A DNA stretch of 5,354 bases from Chitinophagaceae bacterium (GTDB lineage: Bacteria > Bacteroidota > Bacteroidia > Chitinophagales > Chitinophagaceae). The notes beneath the pieces are model-generated. The model searched no databases. It was not told where the DNA came from and worked only from the letters and a program-made list of their open reading frames with translations. The position numbers were made by a program, and so were the translations under genes. This document shows positions 1 to 5,354 of the stretch, in pieces. The stretch's first letter is position 1; every line of letters begins with the position of its first letter. The DNA lies in assembly GCA_947461645.1 (NCBI GenBank), contig CANHMN010000129.1:1-5354 (forward strand), written 5' to 3'.

Positions 1-366
1 ATTGCCGACGCAATCGCTTCTGCCGAAAAAGTGAAGAAGGAAATGGCCCAGTTGAAGAGCGACAATGAAGCGCTTCTATCTGCTGCAAGAGAGGAGAGGG
101 CTGCAATGCTGAAAGAAGCAAAAGACATCAAAGATAAAATGATAAACGAAGCCAAAGAAGAAGCAAAAGCTCAGGGAGCTAAAATCATTGCTGATGCCAA
201 TGCTTCTATTCATCACCAAAAAATGGCTGCGTTGACCGATATTAAAAATCAAGTAGGTAAAATGGTGGTAGAGGTGAGTGAAAAGATTTTGAGAAGAGAA
301 TTGTCTGACAAAGCGCAGCAGGAAAACTACATCAGCAAACTTGCTGAAGAAATTAAATTGAATTAA
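1..366 (+). CDS. atpF: F-type ATP synthase subunit b, C-terminal part (5' end outside window)
   Basis: Subunit b forms the peripheral stalk of the F1Fo ATP synthase. Its N-terminal membrane helix anchors in Fo, and its long helix reaches up to subunit delta and holds the alpha3beta3 head still. The frame is open from base 1, so the gene enters from the left; 121 residues are visible of about 165 usual for the family. The missing part is the N-terminal membrane segment. What remains is almost all Lys/Glu/Ala-rich coiled coil without Pro, ending in the delta-contacting region with the motif VSEKILRRELSDKAQQENY, which fits b subunits of Bacteroidetes. A GTG at 31 is an internal codon, not the start. 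The gene ends with TAA 19 bp before atpH, so the two are surely co-transcribed. The identification rests on the coiled-coil composition, the C-terminal motif and the atpH neighbour. Confidence 0.93.
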   Translation: MADAIASAEKVKKEMAQLKSDNEALLSAAREERAAMLKEAKDIKDKMINEAKEEAKAQGAKIIADANASIHHQKMAALTDIKNQVGKMVVEVSEKILRRELSDKAQQENYISKLAEEIKLN

Positions 367-370
367 GGAG
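365..370 (+). promoter_or_regulatory. Possible Shine-Dalgarno sequence for atpH
   Basis: AAGGAG overlaps the TAA stop of atpF and precedes the atpH ATG by 15 nt, longer than the usual 5-10 nt. An in-frame TAA at 371-373 rules out any start further upstream, so ATG 386 stands despite the spacing. Bacteroidetes often start without a strong Shine-Dalgarno pairing, so the site may matter little. Confidence 0.4.
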
Positions 371-385
371 TAATTAACAATAGTT

Positions 386-949
386 ATGACGAATCCAAGA
401 TTAGCCGGCAGGTATGCGAAAAGTTTGATTGACCTCTCCATTGAAAAAAATCAATTGGAAGTTATATATGCTGACATAAAGCTGCTGGAGTCGGTGTGTA
501 AACAAAACGCAGATTTCGTTAGCATGCTTAAGAGTCCAGTTATTCCTTCTGATAAAAAAGAAAAAATAATTGAAGCGGTAACACAAGGCAAGGTAAATGA
601 ATTGACCGCCGCATTTATGAAACTGTTGATTCAGAAAACAAGAGAATACAGTCTACCTGAAATAGTAAGTGCTTTCATAGAGCAATACAATAAAATCAAC
701 GGCATTCACCAAGTAAAGTTAACCACAGCTGTTCCCGTTAGTGAGGAGGTAAAAACAAGCATTGTAAACAAAATCACTTCCACTACCTCCATTAAAAAAA
801 TTGCTTTGGAAACTGCGGTAAAAGACGAACTCATCGGCGGCTTCACTTTGGAAATAGAAGGAACATTAATTGATGCATCTATACTCAGAGATTTGAACGA
901 TGTGAAAAAGCAGTTCAAGAACAATGAGTATATTCATGCGATAAGGTAA
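386..949 (+). CDS. atpH: F-type ATP synthase subunit delta (OSCP family)
   Basis: Delta sits on top of the F1 head and joins it to the b-subunit stalk, keeping the stator rigid during ATP synthesis at the cytoplasmic membrane. The 187-residue length is normal for the family (about 175-185). The N-terminal helical domain opens with the family signature around residues 5-15 (RLAGRYAKSL), followed by a stretch near residues 46-54 (MLKSPVIPS) typical of delta/OSCP. The C-terminal domain carries the conserved LIGGFTLEIEGTLIDASI block near residues 149-166, followed by a short basic helix. The start is the only ATG available after an in-frame stop. The gene is the second of a tight atpF-atpH pair. 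Unusually, it is the last atp gene of the run: the next gene lies on the other strand and atpA is not there. Confidence 0.96.
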   Translation: MTNPRLAGRYAKSLIDLSIEKNQLEVIYADIKLLESVCKQNADFVSMLKSPVIPSDKKEKIIEAVTQGKVNELTAAFMKLLIQKTREYSLPEIVSAFIEQYNKINGIHQVKLTTAVPVSEEVKTSIVNKITSTTSIKKIALETAVKDELIGGFTLEIEGTLIDASILRDLNDVKKQFKNNEYIHAIR

Positions 950-952
950 TGA

Positions 953-966
953 CTGCCTGATGGCAG
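953..966 (+). terminator. Small hairpin just after atpH, possible weak terminator
   Basis: CTGCC (953-957), loop TGAT, GGCAG (962-966) form a perfect 5-bp GC-rich stem three bases after the atpH stop. It is followed by AT-rich sequence but not by a clean T run, so it may equally act as an RNA 3'-end stabiliser or be chance. Confidence 0.35.
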
Positions 967-974
967 GGTTAAAT

Positions 975-1021
975 AAGTTTATTGTTTAAAAGTTTAATTG
1001 TTTATAAGTTTGGTTGTTAAC
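975..1021. repeat. Three tandem AT-rich units of 15-16 bp
   Basis: Units at 975-989, 990-1005 and 1006-1021 each begin AAGTTT and continue with a variant of ATTGTTTA. The copies are degenerate, with no spacers, and lie in the spacer between the convergent atpH and lipoprotein genes. The right-hand side of the spacer (1023-1049) is an imperfect reverse complement of the same unit. Confidence 0.65.
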
Positions 1022-1049
1022 CCCAAACCATAAACTAACAACTCTAAAC
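984..1049. repeat. Imperfect inverted repeat, possible bidirectional terminator
   Basis: The centre is GGTT (1012-1015), loop GTT, AACC (1019-1022). Outside it GTTT (1008-1011) pairs with AAAC (1025-1028) and GTTTAT (1000-1005) with ATAAAC (1030-1035). A further outer match pairs 984-994 with 1040-1049 with one bulge. The element lies between two genes that point at each other, where a terminator for both strands is expected, but the stem is AT-rich and interrupted. Confidence 0.5.
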
Positions 1050-1069
1050 CAGCGCAGCGACCCAAACCC
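1019..1069. repeat. Dispersed intergenic repeat, copy A
   Basis: This segment matches 2317-2361. The last 30 bases (1040-1069 against 2332-2361) agree at 27 positions, and the upstream part also aligns (AACCCC, AACC, TAAACT) with a gap of about 6 bp. The core is AGCGMAGCGACCYAAACCC. Both copies have the same orientation and lie between genes. It resembles the short dispersed intergenic repeats of many bacterial genomes; no coding capacity is apparent. Confidence 0.75.
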
Positions 1070-1085
1070 GCACAGCGTTCAAGAC

Positions 1086-2249
1086 TTAGTATCTTCTTAC
1101 AGGATAAACATTAAGGTTTAGAAACTTATCTCTCGGAAAAATTTGATAGGTGGAAAGTGTTGAATTGTAATCGCATGTCATGGCTTGATTCGCATCGTAC
1201 TGAGTTGATGTCCAGGCATAGCCTCCAACGCTATAGCCTGCTCCACGAAGACTATTTGAAACCAACAATAACTCTTCGCTTGAGGGAAGGAACCAATCAG
1301 TATATCCATTCAAACTTAAGTTGTTGCATAATTTTGCAGCACAATTGGCATCGGTTAAATTGGATGAAATCAGTGAAGTGTTGGCCAGTCCCATTCCAAA
1401 CTGGCTTAATGTTCCGGACAAAAAGGAACTATTGTTTCCCCATGCGGCTCCATTGCTCCAGCTAATATCATAGTTTAAAGTTGTCGGATGAATTTCAAGG
1501 TAACGCCATCCATCAATCGTTTCGCCCTTATCAAAGGCAACATAACCTCCAGCAGGTCCGAAATAACCCGTTGTTTTAAATTGCTGCTGTTGTCCATAAA
1601 ATACATCTCCATTAAAATTAAGATTGATGTAGGCTCTTACATAATAAGTTGTGTTGGGAAGGAGATTCAAAACATTTATTTCGTAAGGAGCTGAACCAAC
1701 AATATCGGTAAGCACAGTCATGTTGTTAACGGTTGGATTGGGGCTTGTACTATACACAAATCCTACTCTTGCCGAGGCACTCGAATTCTCTTGATACACT
1801 TGCCCCCTTAACAAGGCATTGTCTGTTTCAATATCGTGAACTATTGATGTAGAAACGACTTCCCCAGTTAAAAAATTTAAAGTGTTGCCGTATTGTATTC
1901 CTTTTTCATTTTCGCAATAAGCCCTAACATAATATTGGGTGTTGGGTTCAAGGTTGTTGATGTTGGTTTGAAAGGAAAAGTCACCATCAGTATCGTAATA
2001 ATCTTCCAAAAAATTATTGTCTAGCCTGGTTGGATTGTCGGTTTTATTCCAGCAAACGCCTCTTTTGAATATGGCACTTCCGCCCTTGTTGCTGATGTTT
2101 CCACCCAGAATTACAATGTTTCCAGCAACAACCTGAACGGGATTTGTAGTTAGCTCAGCTAGTTCAATATCGTTTTTTAGTTTTTTACATGAGGACAAAA
2201 GGAAAATTGCAAAAAATACTTTCAAAGTAGACAGCAATACAGATTTCAT
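1086..2249 (-). CDS. Predicted lipoprotein with two Fn3-like repeats and a DUF1566/Lcl-like C-terminal domain
   Basis: Function is unknown; it is probably a membrane-anchored envelope or surface protein. The 387-residue product starts with a lipoprotein signal (Lys2, hydrophobic 4-18, lipobox LSSC with Cys21 as lipidation site). Two fibronectin III-like modules follow, about residues 35-128 and 133-226. Each has a 'GV(C/F)(W/Y)...NPT' strand and ends in a near-identical stretch, NL(E/L)PNT.YYVRAY, with YYVRAY at 106-111 and 202-207. The rest (about 232-387) resembles the DUF1566 / Legionella collagen-like C-terminal family: GGYVAFDKGETIDGWRYLE, then NGYTDWFLPSSEELLLV near 314-330, a YAWTSTQY segment near 344-351 and a terminal VYPVRRY. 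Such domains are often linked to surface or ligand binding, but no ligand can be inferred. It lies downstream of kbl on the same strand, with a 192-bp spacer, so it is probably transcribed separately. No clear acidic lipoprotein surface-export signal follows Cys21 (next residues KKLKND). Confidence 0.87.
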   Translation of the reverse strand: MKSVLLSTLKVFFAIFLLSSCKKLKNDIELAELTTNPVQVVAGNIVILGGNISNKGGSAIFKRGVCWNKTDNPTRLDNNFLEDYYDTDGDFSFQTNINNLEPNTQYYVRAYCENEKGIQYGNTLNFLTGEVVSTSIVHDIETDNALLRGQVYQENSSASARVGFVYSTSPNPTVNNMTVLTDIVGSAPYEINVLNLLPNTTYYVRAYINLNFNGDVFYGQQQQFKTTGYFGPAGGYVAFDKGETIDGWRYLEIHPTTLNYDISWSNGAAWGNNSSFLSGTLSQFGMGLANTSLISSNLTDANCAAKLCNNLSLNGYTDWFLPSSEELLLVSNSLRGAGYSVGGYAWTSTQYDANQAMTCDYNSTLSTYQIFPRDKFLNLNVYPVRRY

Positions 2250-2316
2250 GCTTGATGATTTAAGCGATTTTAAAACCGATAGTTATTTCAGCCAACTAAG
2301 GTAAATTAAAAACTTG

Positions 2317-2361
2317 AACCCCTAACCGCTAAACTCTAAACAAGCGAAGCGACCTAAACCC
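2317..2361. repeat. Dispersed intergenic repeat, copy B
   Basis: This is the second copy of the element at 1019-1069, same orientation. It has A instead of C at 2342 and 2347 and T instead of C at 2355. It lies between the end of kbl and the start of the lipoprotein gene and abuts the hairpin at 2361-2399. Confidence 0.75.
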
Positions 2362-2399
2362 TTTCCCAACGTCCCATTTTATGGAGACATTGGGAAAAG
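2361..2399 (-). terminator. Strong imperfect hairpin downstream of kbl, probable transcript end structure
   Basis: The left arm 2361-2377 and right arm 2381-2399 enclose a 3-base loop. Sixteen Watson-Crick pairs form (CCCAA/TTGGG, TTT/AAA, GTC/GAC, CAT/ATG and flanking C-G pairs), with one mismatch (2370/2389) and two single-base bulges. In RNA read from the minus strand the mismatch becomes a U-G wobble, giving 17 pairs, which suggests it acts in the kbl transcript. It begins 42 nt after the kbl stop. No T run follows on either strand, so it may be a 3'-end stabiliser, a factor-dependent terminator or a mobile palindrome rather than a classic intrinsic terminator. Confidence 0.6.
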
Positions 2400-2426
2400 T
2401 ATTAAATCCTCATTGAACTGGTATTT

Positions 2427-2440
2427 AACAAGCGCAGCGA
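2427..2440. repeat. Dispersed intergenic repeat, truncated copy C
   Basis: AACAAGCGCAGCGA repeats the core of copies A and B in the same orientation. It stops immediately beside the kbl stop codon (2442-2444), and only the AGCGMAGCGA core with its left flank is preserved. Confidence 0.55.
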
Positions 2441-2441
2441 A

Positions 2442-3632
2442 CTAGCCTTCAATAACCCCCAAGGCTTTACCGATTTTGGTGAATGCCTGAATGGCCTTAT
2501 CCAGATGATGTTGTTCATGTGCGGCACTCAATTGCACCCTTATTCTGGCTTGGCCTTTGGCTACCACAGGAAAAAAGAATCCAATAACATAAATTCCCTC
2601 TTCCAGCAGTTGTGCTGCGAATTGTTGCGCCAATACAGCATCGTACAACATGATAGGAACAATAGGATGATCTCCTGGTTTGATGTCGAATCCTGCAGCA
2701 GTCATTTGGCTTCTGAAGTATTTAGTATTGAACTCCAGCTTGTCTCTTAGTTCAGTGGTTTCGCTCAACATGTCGAGTACCGCTATGGATGCACCTACAA
2801 TGCTTGGAGCAAGCGTGTTGCTGAACAAATAAGGTCTGCTTCTTTGTCTCAGCATTTCAATAATTTCTTTTTTTCCGGATGTAAATCCACCACTGGCGCC
2901 ACCCAGTGCTTTACCCAATGTTCCGGTTATGATATCGACTCTGCCCATTACATTTCTGTATTCATGCGTTCCTCTTCCTGTTTTACCTAAAAAACCCGAA
3001 GAGTGACATTCGTCTATCATAACAATAGCATCGTATTGATCGGCGAGGTCGCATATTTTGTCTAATTGCGCAATAGTGCCGTCCATGCTGAATGAGCCAT
3101 CTGTTACAATTATTCTGCTTCTGCATCCTGCCGATTCTTTTAGTTTGGCCTCCAAATCCTCCATATTGTTATGCTCATAACGAAAGCGTTGCGCTTTGCA
3201 CAAACGAACACCATCAATAATAGAAGCATGATTCAAAGCATCACTGATAATTGCATCTTCTTCGTTGAAGAGCGGTTCAAAGACACCTCCATTGGCATCA
3301 AAAGCAGCAGCATATAAAATGGTGTCTTCCGTTCCTAAAAAATCTGCAATCTTTTTTTCAAGCTCCTTATGGATATCCTGCGTTCCACAAATGAATCGCA
3401 CACTGCTCATGCCGAAACCTCTGTAATCAACATATTTTTTAGCGGCTTCTACTACTTTAGGATGAGAGGAGAGACCAAGATAATTATTCGCACAAAAATT
3501 CAATACCGTTTTACCATTTACTACAATTTCGGCACCCTGCTCACTGGTAATAACTCGTTCGTTTTTAAACAATCCGGCTTCACTAATTCCTTTAAGTTCG
3601 TCTGCTATTCTGTTTATGAATTTTTGGTTCAT
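2442..3632 (-). CDS. kbl: 2-amino-3-ketobutyrate CoA ligase (glycine C-acetyltransferase)
   Basis: This PLP enzyme splits 2-amino-3-ketobutyrate with CoA into glycine and acetyl-CoA. It is the second step of threonine breakdown after threonine dehydrogenase, and acts in the cytoplasm. The chosen start gives 396 residues, close to the 398 of E. coli Kbl, and the first residues (MNQKFINRIADEL) align with its N-terminus. Family marks seen: NFCANNYLGL (45-54), RFICGTQDIHKELE (79-92), DALNHASIIDGVRLCKA (131-147) with His135 expected to stack on PLP, DECHSSG with Asp207 and His210 for cofactor binding, and TGTLGKALGGASGG with Lys241 as the Schiff-base lysine. The frame stays open to a TTG at 3680, but a promoter lies inside that extension, so ATG 3632 is preferred. 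Serine palmitoyltransferase and KBL-like relatives share the fold, but identity to Kbl runs along the whole length. The partner gene tdh is not in this window. Confidence 0.95.
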   Translation of the reverse strand: MNQKFINRIADELKGISEAGLFKNERVITSEQGAEIVVNGKTVLNFCANNYLGLSSHPKVVEAAKKYVDYRGFGMSSVRFICGTQDIHKELEKKIADFLGTEDTILYAAAFDANGGVFEPLFNEEDAIISDALNHASIIDGVRLCKAQRFRYEHNNMEDLEAKLKESAGCRSRIIVTDGSFSMDGTIAQLDKICDLADQYDAIVMIDECHSSGFLGKTGRGTHEYRNVMGRVDIITGTLGKALGGASGGFTSGKKEIIEMLRQRSRPYLFSNTLAPSIVGASIAVLDMLSETTELRDKLEFNTKYFRSQMTAAGFDIKPGDHPIVPIMLYDAVLAQQFAAQLLEEGIYVIGFFFPVVAKGQARIRVQLSAAHEQHHLDKAIQAFTKIGKALGVIEG

Positions 3633-3649
3633 GACTATTTGTTTTTTTG

Positions 3650-3680
3650 CAAAACTACTTACCTTATCACTATTTTTCAA
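3650..3680 (-). promoter_or_regulatory. Bacteroidetes-type promoter for kbl
   Basis: Read on the minus strand, TTG (3680-3678) is followed after exactly 20 bases by TAGTTTTG (3657-3650). This fits the TTG-N17-23-TAnnTTTG pattern known for the primary sigma factor of Bacteroidetes. Transcription would begin a few bases further on, leaving a leader of roughly 10-15 nt before ATG 3632. The A-rich stretch just before the ATG is also typical of the phylum. The site decides the kbl start: a TTG start at 3680 would lie upstream of the transcript. Confidence 0.7.
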
Positions 3681-3813
3681 TTTTGTGTAGGGAGTGTTTA
3701 TTTTCTCTTTTTACCATTTATAAAGAAAACAGATGTTGATGGCAATTTTATCAATTAACTATTCTTTTTATCAACAACCACCTAAAGATTACCTGATTTT
3801 AAAAAACTAATTT

Positions 3814-3821
3814 TATTTTCG
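3814..3821 (+). promoter_or_regulatory. Weak -7-like element for the transpeptidase gene
   Basis: TATTTTCG differs by one base from TAnnTTTG and lies 22 bp before ATG 3844. Upstream at the expected distance there is only CTG (3793-3795), so the call is tentative. Confidence 0.3.
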
Positions 3822-3843
3822 TGAAGCTTATCAGATTTCATCT

Positions 3844-4392
3844 ATGAAATATCCCATTCTTTTTGTTTGCCTTGTTTCCTTAATTGCGCTTTTCGGATTT
3901 TCCGGATCCCGTAAAATAAAGAATCACCTGTCTGCAACTTTTACTGACACCCCAAATTATTACATTGTTATAGATAAAAGTGATTTTGAATTAAAGGTGT
4001 TTGATGAAGAAGGTTGGTATGCTACTTACCCTGTGGTTTTTGGAAGCAAAGACCAGGGCGATAAATTGCGTCAGGGCGATAAAAAAACACCGAACGGAAG
4101 TTTTACCATCATCCTGAAAAAGATACATCCCAAATGGGGGCCTGAATTGTTGTTGGACTATCCGAACGAGGAAGACAAAGAAAAATTCAAAAAAAGAAAG
4201 GCAGAAGGGATTATTCCGAAAAGTGCCAAAATAGGAGACGGCATTGCCATTCATGCTACCAGGCCTCAGGAGGAGTGGACCATCGATAATTTTTACAACT
4301 GGACTGATGGCTGCATTTCTGTAAAATACACCGAGATGAAGGATCTTTTCAGTTATATCACCGTAGGCACTAAAGTGACGATTCAGCCATAA
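3844..4392 (+). CDS. Exported YkuD-family L,D-transpeptidase-like protein
   Basis: YkuD-domain enzymes use a cysteine to cross-link or trim peptidoglycan peptides, or to attach proteins to them, outside the cytoplasmic membrane. The 182-residue product begins with a signal peptide (Lys2, hydrophobic 4-19, small residues near 20-22; no lipobox, as Cys9 lies inside the hydrophobic core). The YkuD domain covers about residues 38-181: YYIVIDKSDFELKVF (39-53), the substrate-groove motif GDKKTPNGSF (78-87), IAIHAT with His137, and WTDGCISV with Cys158 as the likely nucleophile. Compared with the usual (S/T)HGC motif, the histidine before Gly is Asp156, and the following residue is Ser instead of Arg/Asn. 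The gene has its own promoter region, divergent from kbl, and its last 23 bp overlap the end of queA. The exact reaction (cross-linking, carboxypeptidase or amidase) cannot be told from the sequence. Confidence 0.9.
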   Translation: MKYPILFVCLVSLIALFGFSGSRKIKNHLSATFTDTPNYYIVIDKSDFELKVFDEEGWYATYPVVFGSKDQGDKLRQGDKKTPNGSFTIILKKIHPKWGPELLLDYPNEEDKEKFKKRKAEGIIPKSAKIGDGIAIHATRPQEEWTIDNFYNWTDGCISVKYTEMKDLFSYITVGTKVTIQP

Positions 4393-5354
4393 AGAGCAAG
4401 CTGCTGTCTCCGTAGCTTAAAAATCGAAAATCGTTTTCAAGGGCATAGTCATAACATTTTTTCCAGTCGTTTCCTATCGCAGCTGCCACCAACAACAGCA
4501 ATGTTGATTGTGGCTGATGAAAGTTCGTGATAATTGCAGATGCTACCCTGTAGCGGTATCCGGGTGTTATTAGTAGTTGTGTTTGAATAAATATACGGTT
4601 GCTTTTTTTATGCTTCAACCAATGCAGCAAAGCTTCAAGCGCAGTTGATGCATCCAAACGCAATTCGTTCAGCGTTGTATCATAAACGTCCCATTGTCTG
4701 ATGCCAATGGTTTCTTCATTGGGGTTAAGATAAGCTTTAATGCCCATCCAGTAAAGCGTTTCAATGGTTCTTAATGAAGTGGTTCCAACAGCAATGATTT
4801 TTCCTGTGTTGTTTATCAATGACTGAATGGTTTCTGTATTAACGTCAATCCATTCTGAATGCATTTCATGTCCTTCCATAGTTGAAGCCTTAACAGGCTT
4901 AAAAGTACCTGCGCCAACATGAAGGCAAACATTTACATGAGAGATGTTTTTGTTTTTGAAATCGGCAAAAGTTCTATGCGTGAAATGCAATCCGGCAGTA
5001 GGTGCGGCAACAGACCCTTCCTCTTTTGCATAAATGGTCTGGTATCTTTCGGCGTCTTTGTTTTCTGTTGTTCTTTTGATATAGGGAGGTAAGGGGATGT
5101 CCCCGGCCAGCGAAAGGATTTCCGCAAAGCTTAAATCTTCGGGAGTCCAACTGAACTCGATGATGTAGGCTTCAGGTATAGTTTCTACAACAACAGCTTT
5201 TAGTTTCGTTTTTCGGTCATGACCTATGGCCATTTCAAGAAAAGGTTCTTTCCATTTCGACATACCACCAACCATGCATTTCCATCGCGCTTTTTTCTTT
5301 TGACTCATTACAGTGGCATAATCGTTGATTTTTTCTGCGGGCTCCAAACAAAAA
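4370..5354 (-). CDS. queA: S-adenosylmethionine:tRNA ribosyltransferase-isomerase, N-terminus outside window
   Basis: QueA moves the ribosyl part of S-adenosylmethionine onto preQ1 in tRNA (wobble base of Asp, Asn, His and Tyr tRNAs) and forms epoxyqueuosine, the penultimate step of queuosine synthesis. The frame is open to the right edge, so the gene enters from outside; a TTG at 5347 is an internal codon. By alignment with E. coli QueA about 80 N-terminal residues are missing. Conserved blocks, numbered from 5347: GDIPLPPYIKR (82-92), ERYQTIYA (100-107), GSVAAPTAGLHF (111-122), CLHVGAGTFKPV (141-152), HEMHSEW (160-166), IIAVGTTSLRTIET (184-197), ITNFHQPQSTLL (273-284) and FRFLSYGD (307-314). 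About 35 extra residues lie between the GTTS block and TPGYRYR (262-268). The 3' end runs 23 bp into the opposite-strand transpeptidase gene. Identification is firm. Confidence 0.96.
   Translation of the reverse strand, partial: FCLEPAEKINDYATVMSQKKKARWKCMVGGMSKWKEPFLEMAIGHDRKTKLKAVVVETIPEAYIIEFSWTPEDLSFAEILSLAGDIPLPPYIKRTTENKDAERYQTIYAKEEGSVAAPTAGLHFTHRTFADFKNKNISHVNVCLHVGAGTFKPVKASTMEGHEMHSEWIDVNTETIQSLINNTGKIIAVGTTSLRTIETLYWMGIKAYLNPNEETIGIRQWDVYDTTLNELRLDASTALEALLHWLKHKKSNRIFIQTQLLITPGYRYRVASAIITNFHQPQSTLLLLVAAAIGNDWKKCYDYALENDFRFLSYGDSSLLFMAESSL

Larger units (their letters stand above)
3633..3843. other. Divergent intergenic region between kbl and the transpeptidase gene
   Basis: These 211 AT-rich bases hold the start signals for two genes that point away from each other. 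The kbl promoter is clear. On the plus strand only a weak candidate is seen, TATTTTCG at 3814-3821, one base off TAnnTTTG, with no proper TTG at the right distance. No copy of the AGCGMAGCGA repeat, operator palindrome or RNA gene was recognised. Confidence 0.6.

Noticed and set aside
975..1021. Possible CRISPR-like array
   Set aside because: The units are 15-16 bp, degenerate and contiguous, with no unique spacers and no cas genes nearby.
1019..1069. Telomere-like CTAAAC / CCCAAACC sequence
   Set aside because: The motifs are degenerate, few and set between bacterial genes, and a similar copy lies at 2317-2361; a dispersed intergenic repeat explains them better.
1157..1694. Plus-strand open frames opposite the lipoprotein gene
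   Set aside because: They show no recognisable domain or start signal and lie inside a minus-strand gene with clear protein features; they are antisense shadows.
2442..3632. Serine palmitoyltransferase, as expected in sphingolipid-making Bacteroidetes
   Set aside because: The same fold family, but the N-terminus, RFICGTQDIHKELE, the active-site block and the C-terminus all follow E. coli Kbl closely.
3369..3758. Plus-strand open frame of 129 codons across the start of kbl
   Set aside because: Most of it is antisense to conserved kbl codons, its composition is unusual (rich in Phe, Tyr and Ile), and no homology is recognisable.
1..5354. Mobile element, phage, defence or toxin-antitoxin system
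   Set aside because: All long frames are explained by housekeeping or envelope genes; no transposase, integrase, terminal inverted repeats or tRNA gene was found.

Overview
The window reads as ordinary chromosomal DNA from a member of the Bacteroidetes (Bacteroidota). The signs are AT-rich intergenic DNA, a promoter ahead of kbl matching the phylum-specific TTG / TAnnTTTG pattern, weak or absent Shine-Dalgarno sequences, a lipoprotein joining Fn3-like modules to a DUF1566-type C-terminal domain, and a QueA with a long insertion. The genus cannot be named from this window.

Layout. Positions 1-949 (+) hold the end of an F-type ATP synthase operon: the C-terminal two thirds of subunit b (atpF, cut by the left edge) and a complete subunit delta (atpH). 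The atp gene run stops after atpH, although atpA normally follows. Positions 950-1085 are a repeat-rich convergent spacer with AT-rich tandem and inverted repeats and one copy of a short dispersed repeat. Positions 1086-2249 (-) encode a predicted lipoprotein with two Fn3-like repeats and a DUF1566/Lcl-like C-terminal domain. Positions 2250-2441 are a second spacer with two more copies of the dispersed repeat and a strong imperfect hairpin. Positions 2442-3632 (-) encode 2-amino-3-ketobutyrate CoA ligase (kbl). Positions 3633-3843 are a divergent promoter region. Positions 3844-4392 (+) encode an exported YkuD-type L,D-transpeptidase-like protein. Positions 4370-5354 (-) encode QueA, a queuosine tRNA-modification enzyme, cut by the right edge; its 3' end overlaps the transpeptidase gene by 23 bp, tail to tail.

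Apart from atpF-atpH, the genes do not form one pathway. They cover ATP synthesis, threonine/glycine catabolism, cell-envelope maintenance and tRNA modification. I see no phage, transposase, CRISPR array, toxin-antitoxin pair or defence genes, and no convincing new system. The points most worth a second look are the dispersed AGCGMAGCGA repeat, the hairpin behind kbl, the interrupted atp gene order and the non-canonical transpeptidase active-site motif.
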